The position numbers and the translations under genes are program-made. Positions 43,506-52,840 of a stretch of 64,000 nucleotides of DNA are shown here, piece after piece. A model generated the notes under the pieces. It was not told the origin of the DNA. It was given only the letters and a program-made list of their open reading frames with translations, and searched no databases. Every line of letters starts with the position of its first letter. Positions within the stretch are counted from its first letter, which is position 1. Source of the DNA: an uncultured Alphaproteobacteria bacterium (GTDB lineage Bacteria; Pseudomonadota; Alphaproteobacteria; UBA2966); the NCBI GenBank assembly GCA_958295725.1, contig OY282368.1, forward strand, positions 62,001 to 126,000, written 5' to 3'.

Positions 43506-44105
43506 ATGAAGCTGCGCCATTCGACAACGTCCCCGTTCGTCCGCAAGTGCATGGCCACCGCGATAGAGGCGGGCGTCGCGGACGACCTCGATCTCGAGAC
43601 GGCGAACCCGTGGGACCCCGATACCGATATCGTGGCGCAGAACCCCATCGGCAAGATTCCGGCGCTTGTCCTGGACGACGGCGGAGTTCTGTTCGACAGC
43701 CCGGTGATCTGCGAATACCTCGACTCGCTGCGCGCGCCGCCGAGGCTGTTCCCGCCCGCGGGCGTCGCGCGCTGGCGGGCCATGACACGGATGGCGCTCG
43801 CGGACGGGCTGATGGATGCCGCGATCCTGTGGCGGCGTGAACTGATGCGTCCGGCGGGCGAGCGCTCCCCGTGGTGGATCGACCGCCAGCTCGGCATCGT
43901 GACGCGGGCCGTCGACGCCATGGAACGGGAGGCGAGCGCCTGGCGCGGCGTCGATATCGGGCTGCTCGCGACCGCCGTCGCGCTCGGCTACCTGGATTTC
44001 CGGATGCCGGATCTCGCTTGGCGCGAGAGCCGCCCCGGTCTCGCGGCATGGTGCGAGGGGTTCTCGTCGCGCCCGTCGATCCGCGACACCGGGCCCCATG
44101 AATGA
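43506..44105 (+). CDS. Glutathione S-transferase, first of two tandem paralogues
   Basis: 199 residues. An N-terminal thioredoxin-like domain (SPFVRKCMATAIEAG, AQNPIGKIPALVLDDG, FDSPVICEYLDSL) is followed by an all-helical C-terminal domain. Glutathione-binding positions in the G-site (P-A-L, D-S) are kept. It likely conjugates or reduces electrophiles. ATG 43506 fits the start of the first strand; an upstream start would add a non-homologous tail. Confidence 0.88.
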   Translation: MKLRHSTTSPFVRKCMATAIEAGVADDLDLETANPWDPDTDIVAQNPIGKIPALVLDDGGVLFDSPVICEYLDSLRAPPRLFPPAGVARWRAMTRMALADGLMDAAILWRRELMRPAGERSPWWIDRQLGIVTRAVDAMEREASAWRGVDIGLLATAVALGYLDFRMPDLAWRESRPGLAAWCEGFSSRPSIRDTGPHE

Positions 44106-44126
44106 ATCGAACCGAGGAAACCCGCC

Positions 44127-44795
44127 ATGATGAAGCTGCGCTACAACCCGATGTCTCCCTATGTGCGGAAATGCACGGTCCTGATCGAGGAGGTCGGGAT
44201 CGGGGACCGGGTCGAACGGGCGCCGACGCACCCGTGGGCGGAGTTCACCGACATTCACACCGTCAATCCGCTGGGCAAGGTGCCGGCGCTCGTCCGCGAG
44301 GACGGTGGCGTCCTCTACGACAGCGCGGTGATCTGCGAATATCTGGACTCCCTGCACGGCGGGCCGAGGATGTTCCCCGCGCCGGGAGAGGCCCGCTGGA
44401 CCGCGATTCGCCGGCAGACCCTGGGCGAGGGGATCGTCGACGCCGGGGGCGACGCGATGCGGGAGCGCCGCCGCGTGGAGCACGAACGCTCGCCGGGGTG
44501 GATCGCGCGGCAGATGGCCGCCGTGGACCGCTGCCTCGACGCGCTCGAGAAGGAAGCGCCCGCCTTCGCGGGCATCGACATCGGCCTGATCTCCATCGGG
44601 GTCGGTCTCGGCTTCATGGATTTCCGCCACCCGGACCACGATTGGCGGGCGTCGCGGCCCGGACTGGCTAGGTGGTTCGCCGAGGTCTCGGAGCGGCCGT
44701 CGTTCGCGGGCACCGCGCCCGAGGAATGGGTTCCGGAAGACGGGGGGCGCCTCAACACCTGGACCGGATGGCCCCGCGGGGAGGCGGCGGACTGA
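44127..44795 (+). CDS. Glutathione S-transferase, second tandem paralogue
   Basis: 222 residues. It shares the domain order and many positions with the GST 21 bases upstream (MSPYVRKCTVLIEEVG, VNPLGKVPALVRED, YDSAVICEYLDSL). The extra C-terminal tail (PEDGGRLNTWTGWPRGEA) is not in the first copy. Tandem arrangement suggests duplication and divergence. The ATG at 44127 is followed by a second ATG at 44130. Confidence 0.9.
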   Translation: MMKLRYNPMSPYVRKCTVLIEEVGIGDRVERAPTHPWAEFTDIHTVNPLGKVPALVREDGGVLYDSAVICEYLDSLHGGPRMFPAPGEARWTAIRRQTLGEGIVDAGGDAMRERRRVEHERSPGWIARQMAAVDRCLDALEKEAPAFAGIDIGLISIGVGLGFMDFRHPDHDWRASRPGLARWFAEVSERPSFAGTAPEEWVPEDGGRLNTWTGWPRGEAAD

Positions 44796-44825
44796 GCCGC
44801 GTCCCGCCGGGCGTTCCGGCGCCCC

Positions 44826-45617
44826 CTACCAGGCGTTGCGCAGCTCGCGCAGCTTGAGGAACACGGTCTTCGCGTCGGGCTCTTCCGGCAGGTCGGGGAA
44901 CGCCTCGCGCAGGCGCGCGATCACCGTCGGGTTGCGCAGCCGGAAGAACGTATTGACCTCCCTCTCGAGCGCGAGCGTGGAGACGAAGGCGTCGTCTGGA
45001 TCTTGGCCCTCGACGTCCCCGAGCAGCCCGGACGCGCGCGGATTGTCCGGCTCCCGGTCGAGAGTGAACCGGAGATTGTTCGCGATGTAGTCGTGACCGG
45101 GGTAGATCAGCGTGTCGTCGGGCAGCGCCGCCAACTGCCGGACGAAGGTGTCGTAGAGCTCCTCGGGATGGCCGCCGTTGTGGCAGTTTCCGGCGCCCGC
45201 GTTGAACAGCGTATCGCCGCAGAACAGGGCCGGCCGCTCCGTGTGCGACAGCAGGCACACGTGGCTCATGGTATGGCCCGGCGTGTCGAGCGACTCCAGC
45301 TCGACCGTCTTGCCGACCTTCACGACGTCGCCGGCGGCGAGGCCCACGTCGATGTCGGGGATCCTGTCCTTGGCGTTGCGGTGGGCGAGCAGCCTGGCGT
45401 CCGTGGCGTCCATCATCGCCCGGTTGCCGCCGATGTGGTCGTGGTGTTCGTGCGTGTTCAGGATCTGGACGATCTCCCAGCCGTTGTCGCCGGCGGCGGC
45501 CAGGCACTTCCGGTGGTCGAGGGGGTCCACGGCCAGCGCCTCGCCGGTCTCCGGACAGACGATCAGGTAGTTGAAGTTGCGGAAGTCGTTGGCGGTCCAG
45601 ATCTGTTCGACGATCAT
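44826..45617 (-). CDS. gloB: Hydroxyacylglutathione hydrolase (glyoxalase II)
   Basis: 263 residues of the metallo-beta-lactamase fold. The metal-binding motif is LNTHEHHDHIGGN near residue 54, followed by ESLDTPGHTMSHVCLL, FCGDTLFNAGAGNCHNG and IYPGHDYIANNLRF. It hydrolyses S-lactoylglutathione to lactate and glutathione, completing methylglyoxal detoxification. The neighbouring GST genes also depend on glutathione. Confidence 0.95.
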   Translation of the reverse strand: MIVEQIWTANDFRNFNYLIVCPETGEALAVDPLDHRKCLAAAGDNGWEIVQILNTHEHHDHIGGNRAMMDATDARLLAHRNAKDRIPDIDVGLAAGDVVKVGKTVELESLDTPGHTMSHVCLLSHTERPALFCGDTLFNAGAGNCHNGGHPEELYDTFVRQLAALPDDTLIYPGHDYIANNLRFTLDREPDNPRASGLLGDVEGQDPDDAFVSTLALEREVNTFFRLRNPTVIARLREAFPDLPEEPDAKTVFLKLRELRNAW

Positions 45618-45901
45618 GGGGCATCCTTCCCTGGGTTCATCTGTGCATTCTACCTTGCCGCGGCCGGACCGTCACGCGGGCCCGACCCGCCGTGCGGCCT
45701 CGGCCGGCCCCACCGTGCCCGTGGCCACGGCGAGACGCGCCCCGACCGGCGCCGGTCCCGGTGGGGGCCGCGACGAAATTCGCGCGTGTTCCCGTCCATG
45801 GCCGTCCGCCGGGAAACTCGTGGTATGGACTCCAGAGTCGCGATTCCTCCGGCCCGTTATCGACGGAAGCGGCGGCGGCGAGGCGGCGCGAGGGAAGCCT
45901 C

Positions 45902-46606
45902 ATGAATGAGATACTGGAAGGTCTGGTCCAGGCGGCGCGCCTCGTCGCCACGCTCGACCGCGACCTGATCGAGATCGCGGCCCGGTCGCTGCGGGTCACG
46001 GTGACGGCGGTCGTGATCGCCTCGGCGCTCGGGATGCCGCTCGGCGCGTGGCTCGCGGTCAACCGGTTTCGCTGGCGGCGCCACGTGATCGCCGTGACGA
46101 ACGCGCTGATGGGCCTGCCGCCGGTGGTCGTGGGCCTGGTCGTCTACCTGCTTCTGAGCCGGTCGGGGCCGTTCGGCGTTCTCGACCTCCTGTTCACGCC
46201 GACCGCGATGATCATCGCCCAGGTGATCATCGCGACGCCGCTCGTCGCCTCGATCACCCACCAGGCGATCCGCGAGCTCTGGGCCGACTATCACGACCTG
46301 CTGATCTCGATCCATACGACGAAGTCCCAGCGCGTCCGCGCGCTCCTCTGGGACGGCCGGCGGGCCCTCCTCACCGCCGCCCTGGCCGGCTTCGGCCGCG
46401 CCATCGGCGAGGTCGGCGCCATCATGATCGTCGGCGGCAACATCGACCACGCGACCCGGGTCCTCACCACGGCCATCGCCCTGGAAACGGGAAGGGGGAA
46501 CCTGTCGCTGGCGCTCGGCCTCGGCTTCGTGCTGATCGCGCTCGCCATCGTCGTCAACGTCCTCGTCCACACGTTGTCCCGCACCGAACGGGCCAGCCAG
46601 TGGTAG
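45902..46606 (+). CDS. tupB: Tungstate-type ABC transporter permease TupB
   Basis: 234 residues with about five membrane helices. The permease coupling loop is LTAALAGFGRAIGEVGAIMI, where the EVG/G-A motif is typical of molybdate/tungstate permeases. The upstream start with GAGGGAAG ribosome site was chosen over a longer frame that begins in the spacer. The 284-base spacer 45618-45901 holds no recognised gene or Moco riboswitch. Confidence 0.92.
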   Translation: MNEILEGLVQAARLVATLDRDLIEIAARSLRVTVTAVVIASALGMPLGAWLAVNRFRWRRHVIAVTNALMGLPPVVVGLVVYLLLSRSGPFGVLDLLFTPTAMIIAQVIIATPLVASITHQAIRELWADYHDLLISIHTTKSQRVRALLWDGRRALLTAALAGFGRAIGEVGAIMIVGGNIDHATRVLTTAIALETGRGNLSLALGLGFVLIALAIVVNVLVHTLSRTERASQW

Positions 46607-47316
46607 GCTCCATCCTGCCCCTGCGCCTGGAGGCGGCCGCGGTGCGTCGCGGCGGCAACCGGCTGGTCGGCCCGGTCGATATCGAGATCGGCGCCGAAGG
46701 CGTGACCGTGGTGATCGGACCGAACGGATCGGGAAAGACCTCGCTGCTGCGGCTGATGCACGGGCTCGAACGCGCCGCGGAAGGCCGCGTGCGTTGGGCC
46801 GCGCCCCGAACGGAGGCGCGCACGCGCCAAGCCTACGTCTTTCAGAACCCGATCCTGATGCGCCGCCACGTCGTCGGCAACATCGCTTATCCGCTTCTGG
46901 TTCACGGCGTCCGCCGCGCCGAGGCCCGCCGCCGGGCGGTCGACTGGGCGGAGAAGGTCGGGCTGGGCGAGGCCCTGGAGCGGGCGGCGTCGTCGCTCTC
47001 GGGCGGCGAAAGGCAGAAGCTCGCCCTGGCGCGCGCCCTGATCCGGCGGCCCGAGATCCTGTTTCTGGACGAACCCTGCGCCAACCTCGACGGCCGCGCG
47101 ACGCGCGAGATCGAAGCGATCCTGGCGGCGGCCCGAGACAGCGGCACGCGCATCGTGATGACGACGCACGACATGGGCCAGGCGCGGCGCCTGGCCACGG
47201 AAGTCTTCTTCCTCCTGCGGGGCCGGGTGCGCGAGGCCGCGTCCGGTCGCGGCGCGCTGGAACGGCTGGCGACGCCGGAGGCCCGGGCCTTTCTGAACGG
47301 GGATATCCTCGAATGA
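46600..47316 (+). CDS. tupC: Tungstate-type ABC transporter ATPase TupC
   Basis: 238 residues. Walker A VVIGPNGSGKTSLLRLM, signature SSLSGGERQKLALARAL, Walker B ILFLDEPCANLD, and the H-loop MTTHDMGQARRLA are all present. The GTG start at 46600 overlaps the tupB end by seven bases. It energises uptake through TupB. Confidence 0.93.
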   Translation: MVGSILPLRLEAAAVRRGGNRLVGPVDIEIGAEGVTVVIGPNGSGKTSLLRLMHGLERAAEGRVRWAAPRTEARTRQAYVFQNPILMRRHVVGNIAYPLLVHGVRRAEARRRAVDWAEKVGLGEALERAASSLSGGERQKLALARALIRRPEILFLDEPCANLDGRATREIEAILAAARDSGTRIVMTTHDMGQARRLATEVFFLLRGRVREAASGRGALERLATPEARAFLNGDILE

Positions 47317-48122
47317 TCCGGCGTGGAACCGTCGTATTCGCGACGGCGCTGCTCGCCGCCGCCGGGGCCCACGCCGAAACGATGCGCGTGGCGGTCACCA
47401 CCTCGTTTCACAACTCCGGCCTGTCCGATGTCCTGCTGCCGGCGATCGCGCGGGACCTCGGGATCGACGTGCGGCTTCTGGTGGTGGGCACCGGCCAGGC
47501 GCTGCGGCTCGGGCGGGCCGGCGACGTGGACGCGGTCCTGGCGCATTCCCGCGCCGCCGAGGAGGCCTTCGTCGCCGCCGGATTCGCGACCCACCGGCGC
47601 GAGATCATGTACAACGACTTCGTGCTGACCGGCCCCGCGCGCGACCCGGCGGGCATAGCCGGGGCCGGCGGCGCGGCCGAGGCGCTGGCCGCGGTCGCCG
47701 AGAGCGGCGCGCCGTTCGTCAGCCGGGGCGACGACAGCGGCACCCACAAGAAGGAGCTCGCGCTCTGGCGCGCGGCGGGGCGGGATCCGGAGGGCTTCGG
47801 AACCTGGTACCGCTCGGTCGGCGCCGGCATGGGCGCCACCCTCAACACCGCGCGTGCGATGAACGCCTACACCATGTCGGACCGCGCGAGCTGGCTCGAG
47901 TTCGGCAACAAGGGCGATATGGCGCTGCTTTATTCCGGCGACTCCAGCCTGTTCAACCAGTACGCCTACCTGCCGGTGAGCGTGGAGAGGCACCCCCACG
48001 TCAAGGGCGCGGCGGCGCGGCGGCTCGAGGCATGGCTGGCGAGCGACCGCGCCCGGGCCCTGATCGACGGCTACACCCTGGGCGGCGATCGCCTGTTCAC
48101 GCACAACGCCAGGGTCGAGTAG
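47313..48122 (+). CDS. tupA: Tungstate-binding periplasmic protein TupA
   Basis: 269 residues with signal peptide RRGTVVFATALLAAAGAHAE. Oxyanion-binding motifs are TTSFHNSGL and VSRGDDSGTHKKE, and MYNDFVLTGP is typical of TupA/WtpA-like proteins. It delivers tungstate (or a related oxyanion) to TupBC. It overlaps tupC by four bases (ATGA). Specificity between tungstate and molybdate cannot be settled by sequence alone. Confidence 0.92.
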   Translation: MIRRGTVVFATALLAAAGAHAETMRVAVTTSFHNSGLSDVLLPAIARDLGIDVRLLVVGTGQALRLGRAGDVDAVLAHSRAAEEAFVAAGFATHRREIMYNDFVLTGPARDPAGIAGAGGAAEALAAVAESGAPFVSRGDDSGTHKKELALWRAAGRDPEGFGTWYRSVGAGMGATLNTARAMNAYTMSDRASWLEFGNKGDMALLYSGDSSLFNQYAYLPVSVERHPHVKGAAARRLEAWLASDRARALIDGYTLGGDRLFTHNARVE

Positions 48123-48138
48123 GCCGTGGCCAAGGCGG

Positions 48139-50016
48139 TCACTGAGGGCCGAACTCGTCTCGGGTGGCCCTTCCGTCGCCGTCGATGTCGGCCTTCAGGG
48201 CCGGCGGGCGGTCGGAGTCGCCGAAGTCCCAGCGGCGGCCGCCCCAGGTCCAGCCGGCGTAGATGCCGTCGTAATCCGTAGGCCGCCGCAACTCGGCGGA
48301 GGTCACACCGGATACGCCCTCGTCGAGGCCGTGGGCGACGCCGGTCCGACGGCTGGATGTATCGAGATTCCAGTAGCTGTCGATGACGTAGCCGGTGTTG
48401 TTGCCGATGAAGGCGCCGGCGCTCTCGATGCCGTCGACGGCGCCGACGGCGTAACTGGCCGCCACCACCCCGTCGTTCCAGCCGATCAGGCCGCCGGTTT
48501 CGAAGTCGCCCGACACGGCGCCGGAGGCGTAGCTGTTGCTGACCAAGCCATGGTGGCTGTTGGATCCGATCAGGCCGCCGATCCGGTTGCTGGCGCCGCC
48601 GTCGCTCACGGCCCGCACGCCGCCCCTGGCGTAGCTGCCGCGCACCACGCCGCCGTTCCACCCCACGAGGCCGCCCAGGTCGCTTTCGCTGCCGGACACC
48701 GCGCCGGTCGCATAGCCGCCGTCGATTTCCCCCCGGTTCAGGCCCACCAGCCCGCCGGTGGCGATGCCGCCCGATACGGCTCCGGTGGCGTAGCTGGCGG
48801 AGACCTCGGCGCCGGCCCGGTTGACGCCCACCAGTCCGCCGATGCGATGGTCACCGGATATGTCCACCGCGGAGTGGCTCCGCAGCACCCGGGCGTAGTT
48901 GACGCCGACCACGCCGCCGGAGTCGCCGTTGAGGACGGAGACGGATCCGGCCGCGTGGCTGGCGATGACGGAGCCTTGATTGATGGCCACGACGCCGCCG
49001 GCCAGATCGGTGGCCGATATCTCGCCGCTGCTCTGACTGGCCTCGACCACGCCGCCGATATTGATGCCCGTGACGCCCGCGCAGGCCCGGAAGCAGTTCA
49101 TGAACCCGGTGAAGCGGCTGTTGACGATCCTGCCGAAGAGAACGTATCCGGAAACGCCGCCGCCCAGGACGTTGTTGGCGAAAACGGAGCCGTCGGAGAA
49201 GCTGTCCTCGATGAGGCCTCTTTCGTTGAATCCCGTCAACCCGCCGGTCGCGCGGGCGGCGACCACCACACCGGATGCGCGGCTGCCGCTGATCGTCCCG
49301 TAGGAGTTGATCCCCACCAGCCCGCCGGCGGTGTTGCTGGCGTTGACCAGCGCGCTGGAACGACTGCCGGAGACGCGGCCCTCGTCGTGGTTGCGGCCGA
49401 CCAGCCCGCCCACGCCGTGGTCGCCCGCCACGGCGCCCGTGGAGTGGCTGTCGCCGATGACGCCGGCGTTCCAGCCGGCCAGGCCGCCGACCTGGTTGCG
49501 TCCCTTCAGGTTGACGGCGACCACGCCGACCCCGCGGATCTCGCCGACGCTGCCTCCGAAAAGGCCCACCGCGTTGCTGTCCGGACGTTCCAGAAAGAGA
49601 TGGGCGACGGTGTGGCCGTTCCCCTCGAAAACGGCGGCGAAGGGGCGTGTCGGGTCGCCAATGGGGAGCCATCCGTCGCCCCGGACCCACCGGGACCCGA
49701 CGGCCCCGGCGGCGTAGCTGGACGCGGCCCTGAAGTCCAGGCCGCGCGTCAGTTCGTACCCCGCGCACCCCGCGTCGGGGCAGCCCATGCCGGCGGCGGC
49801 GCCGGGGAAGGCGGCGGCGTAGGCCGCGGCGTCATCGTCCGCCGCGCCGTCGCCGTCCAGGTCGTGACGCATGGCATCCAATTGCTCCAGGACGGAGATG
49901 TCTATGAGTCCGTTGTCCTCCCGGTCGTAGTCCACGGTCGCGGAGGCGGCCGCGCCGCCCGACGCGGCCAGAAGCAGCGCAGCCGCGACGGCACTGCGGC
50001 AAACCGTGACGTTCAT
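48139..50016 (-). CDS. Secreted GLUG-repeat protein
   Basis: 625 residues. A signal peptide (VAAALLLAASGGAAASATVD) precedes an acidic region, then about 15 imperfect GLUG repeats of about 25-30 residues with cores such as VGGLVGRN, AGGLVGINSYG, IGGLIGSNS and TGGLIGWNDG. GLUG repeats form beta-helical or adhesin-like surfaces in many exported bacterial proteins. No anchor or secretion domain is seen at the C-terminus. The ligand is unknown. It is 30 bases downstream of the LivK-like binding-protein gene. Confidence 0.87.
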   Translation of the reverse strand: MNVTVCRSAVAAALLLAASGGAAASATVDYDREDNGLIDISVLEQLDAMRHDLDGDGAADDDAAAYAAAFPGAAAGMGCPDAGCAGYELTRGLDFRAASSYAAGAVGSRWVRGDGWLPIGDPTRPFAAVFEGNGHTVAHLFLERPDSNAVGLFGGSVGEIRGVGVVAVNLKGRNQVGGLAGWNAGVIGDSHSTGAVAGDHGVGGLVGRNHDEGRVSGSRSSALVNASNTAGGLVGINSYGTISGSRASGVVVAARATGGLTGFNERGLIEDSFSDGSVFANNVLGGGVSGYVLFGRIVNSRFTGFMNCFRACAGVTGINIGGVVEASQSSGEISATDLAGGVVAINQGSVIASHAAGSVSVLNGDSGGVVGVNYARVLRSHSAVDISGDHRIGGLVGVNRAGAEVSASYATGAVSGGIATGGLVGLNRGEIDGGYATGAVSGSESDLGGLVGWNGGVVRGSYARGGVRAVSDGGASNRIGGLIGSNSHHGLVSNSYASGAVSGDFETGGLIGWNDGVVAASYAVGAVDGIESAGAFIGNNTGYVIDSYWNLDTSSRRTGVAHGLDEGVSGVTSAELRRPTDYDGIYAGWTWGGRRWDFGDSDRPPALKADIDGDGRATRDEFGPQ

Positions 50017-50046
50017 GCCGTTTCCCTATCCTCGCGCCGCGGCCCG

Positions 50047-51243
50047 CTACCGGGGGTCCGCCAGCGTGTCGACCTGATGCAACTCTCCGTCCTCGCCGAT
50101 CACGGTCACGAACACCGCGTCCGAACCCTGATTGTCGCCGGGACCGTAATCGAGCTTGAAACCGTCGAGATCGAAGACGCCGACGGTGCGAAAGGCGTCC
50201 AGAAAGCAGGCGCGGGACACCGCGCGGCCACAGGCCTCCAGACCCGCCACGGCGAGCCGTCCGGCCAGATATCCCTCCAGCGAAACGAACCCCGGCGAGG
50301 CGTCGGGGTCGTATCCGGCCAGCGCCTCGCGATAGGCGGCGACCACGGGGACGCCGTCGTCATACGGGGCCGGCACGACCTGGGTTATGTAGAGTCCGGC
50401 GCCGTCCGCGCCCAGTTCCGCCAGCAGCGCTTCGCTGCCCACGAAAGAGACGGACATGAATACCGGATCGACTTTCCGGCGGGCCAGAACGACCAGCTCG
50501 GCGACGGGCGAATAGGCGCCGACCATGATCACCGCTTCCGGTTCGCTCTCGATCATGCCGAGCAGGGCGGGCTTGACGCCGGTGGTGTTGCGCTCGTAGG
50601 ACCAGGCGGCGACCGGGGACATGTTGCGCCGTTTCAACGCCCGGCGGACGCCTTCCAGCCCCGCTTCGCCGAAGGAATCGTTCTGGTAGAACACCGCGAT
50701 GCGCGCGACACCCAGGTCCTCGGTGAGGCGGGCCACCATTTCCTCGGTTTCCTGATAGTAGGAAGCCCGCAGGTTCAGCACCTTGTCCAGCTTCGGGTCG
50801 CGGAGAAATTCCGCGCCGGTGAAGGGGGCCAGGAACGGCGCCCCGGCGTCCTGCGCCACCGGCGCCGCGGCGCGGGAGGTCGGCGTGCCGACTTCGCCGA
50901 TCAGGGCGAAAACCATGTCCGCCTGCAACAGACGCTGGGTGTTGGCGAACGCCAGCTTGGGCTCGTAGGAATCGTTCAACGTGGTCAACCGCAGCTTCCG
51001 GCCATGGACGCCGCCGGCCGCGTTCGCTTCTCGAAACGCGGCCCTTATCCCCAGCCGCATGTCGCGGCCCAACTGCTGGGCCGGCCCGCTCAGCGCGGCC
51101 GACTGCCCGAACACGATGCGGTCTTCATGGACGCCGGGGGTGCCCCCGGCCGCGGCGAGCGGGCCGACGGCGGCGTCGGCCAGCACCGCCACCGCGGCGA
51201 GCGCCGCCAATCCGGTTACGCGAAACGCCAAAGCATTAACCAT
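50047..51243 (-). CDS. LivK-like (Peripla_BP_6) substrate-binding protein
   Basis: 398 residues. A signal peptide (AALAAVAVLADAAV) precedes a type I periplasmic binding fold: RIVFGQSAALSGPAQQLGRD, MRLGIRAAFREANAAGGVHG, VFALIGEVGTPTSRAAAPVA, FYQNDSFGEAGLEGVRRAL. The ligand may be an amino acid or other small molecule. No permease or ATPase genes are adjacent, so it may feed a remote transporter or act as a sensor. It is co-oriented with the GLUG gene. Confidence 0.85.
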   Translation of the reverse strand: MVNALAFRVTGLAALAAVAVLADAAVGPLAAAGGTPGVHEDRIVFGQSAALSGPAQQLGRDMRLGIRAAFREANAAGGVHGRKLRLTTLNDSYEPKLAFANTQRLLQADMVFALIGEVGTPTSRAAAPVAQDAGAPFLAPFTGAEFLRDPKLDKVLNLRASYYQETEEMVARLTEDLGVARIAVFYQNDSFGEAGLEGVRRALKRRNMSPVAAWSYERNTTGVKPALLGMIESEPEAVIMVGAYSPVAELVVLARRKVDPVFMSVSFVGSEALLAELGADGAGLYITQVVPAPYDDGVPVVAAYREALAGYDPDASPGFVSLEGYLAGRLAVAGLEACGRAVSRACFLDAFRTVGVFDLDGFKLDYGPGDNQGSDAVFVTVIGEDGELHQVDTLADPR

Positions 51244-51400
51244 CGTCGTCGTCCGCCTGGAGTCACGCCTTGCGGGAAGGCCCCGGCCCTGTGGCGGGGC
51301 AGACCCGGATCCGCCCCACCCTCCGTTCAGGTCGGTACCAATATGAACAGAATCGCATCGATTGCAAGCGCGGCCCCGGGGAACAGGGCCGCTACCCCGT

Positions 51401-52825
51401 TCATTGGCCCCGTCCGAGTCGGCCGTCCGCCGGCAGTTCCGGCATGACGAACGGGCGGGCCGACTCGTAGGCGCGGCTCGCGCGCAGCACCAGATCCTCC
51501 CGATACCGCGGCCCGGCGATCTGCATTGCCGCCGGCAGGCCCTCGCCGGTGATCCCGCAGGGCACGCTCGCCGCCGGCGCTTGCGTGAAGTTGAAGGGGT
51601 AGGTGAACGGACTCCAGTCCATCCAGCTCTTCATGCCGCGGCCGGCCGGCGCCTCGGCCCCCGCCTCGAAGGCGGTGAGCGGCATCTGCGGCGAGATCAG
51701 CAGGTCGTAGGTCCGGTGGAACAGGTTCATGCGCCGCCCCAGCATCAGACGCGCCGTATCGGCGGCCAGCGATTCGGCGACGCCCTTGTCCCGGTACTCC
51801 TCGACCGATCGCACCAGCCCCGGGTCCATGAGCGCGCGCCGCTCGTCGTCCATCGCGTCGACGAGGGGCCGGAAGCGCAGGAAATAATAGGTGCCGAAAG
51901 CCTCGCGCGGGTCCTCGAACCCGGGGTCGGCCTCTTCGACGATGGCGCCCAGATCGGCGAATACATCCGCCGCCTTCTCGACGAGGCCGGCGACCTCGGG
52001 GTCCACGTTCGCGTAACCGAAATCGCGCGAATAGGCGACGCGGAGGCCCTTGACGCCATCCTCGATCCCCGTCCGCCAGTCGCGGGCATCGTAAGGAAGG
52101 GCCGTCCAGTCCCGGGGGTCGGGCTCGGCGATGACGTTGAGCATCAGCGCCGCGTCGCCCACGGTTCGCGTCATCGGTCCGTGATGGATGATCGTGCCCG
52201 GCATGTTCATCGGATAGATGGGCACGCGCCCGAACGTGGGTTTGAGGCCGTAGATGCCGGTGAAGGCCGCCGGAATGCGGATCGAACCGGCGCCGTCGGT
52301 GCCCACGTGCAACGCCCCCATCCCGAGCGCGCAGGCCGCCGAGGCGCCGCCGCTGGAGCCGCCCGGCGTCCGCTCCAGGTTCCAGGGGTTCCGCGTGATG
52401 CCGGTGAGCGGGCTGTCGGTGACGCCCTTCCAGCCGAATTCCGGGGTCGTCGTCTTGCCGATCAGCACCGCGCCGCGAGCCCGCAGGCGCGCCGTCGCCG
52501 CGCCGTCCTCGTCCCAGGGGCCGTCGGCCGAACCGGTGCGCGAGCCACGCCGGGTCGGCCAGCCCTTCGTCAGAAGCGCGTCCTTGATCGTCGCGGGCAC
52601 GCCGTCGACGAGGCCGGCGGGAGTTCCCGCCCGCCAGCGCGCCTCCGATTCGCGCGCCGACGCGAGCGCCGAATCGGGATCGAGATGGCGGAAGGCGTTG
52701 ACGGCGCCGTCGCACCGGTCGATCCGCTCGAACGCCGCCTCGACCGCCTCGACCGGCGACAACGTCTTGCGGCGGTAGTGGGAGACCAGCTCCACCGCCG
52801 ACATCGACGCGAGATCGCGGGTCAT
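51401..52825 (-). CDS. Amidase (amidase signature family)
   Basis: 474 residues. The catalytic Lys is in ATIKDALLTKG (about 82), the cis-Ser and nucleophilic Ser in GGSSGGASAACAL and GTDGAGSIRIPAAF. YGLKPTFGRVPIYP is the family signature. It hydrolyses an amide of unknown type. It lies 15 bases downstream of the class III aminotransferase gene, in a group of amide and amine catabolism genes. Confidence 0.93.
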   Translation of the reverse strand: MTRDLASMSAVELVSHYRRKTLSPVEAVEAAFERIDRCDGAVNAFRHLDPDSALASARESEARWRAGTPAGLVDGVPATIKDALLTKGWPTRRGSRTGSADGPWDEDGAATARLRARGAVLIGKTTTPEFGWKGVTDSPLTGITRNPWNLERTPGGSSGGASAACALGMGALHVGTDGAGSIRIPAAFTGIYGLKPTFGRVPIYPMNMPGTIIHHGPMTRTVGDAALMLNVIAEPDPRDWTALPYDARDWRTGIEDGVKGLRVAYSRDFGYANVDPEVAGLVEKAADVFADLGAIVEEADPGFEDPREAFGTYYFLRFRPLVDAMDDERRALMDPGLVRSVEEYRDKGVAESLAADTARLMLGRRMNLFHRTYDLLISPQMPLTAFEAGAEAPAGRGMKSWMDWSPFTYPFNFTQAPAASVPCGITGEGLPAAMQIAGPRYREDLVLRASRAYESARPFVMPELPADGRLGRGQ

Positions 52826-52840
52826 CGGATGCGCCTTTCC

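Noticed and set aside
45618..45901. Possible Moco or tungsten cofactor riboswitch before tupB
   Set aside because: The spacer is GC-rich with many local hairpins but shows no match to the motif as I know it.
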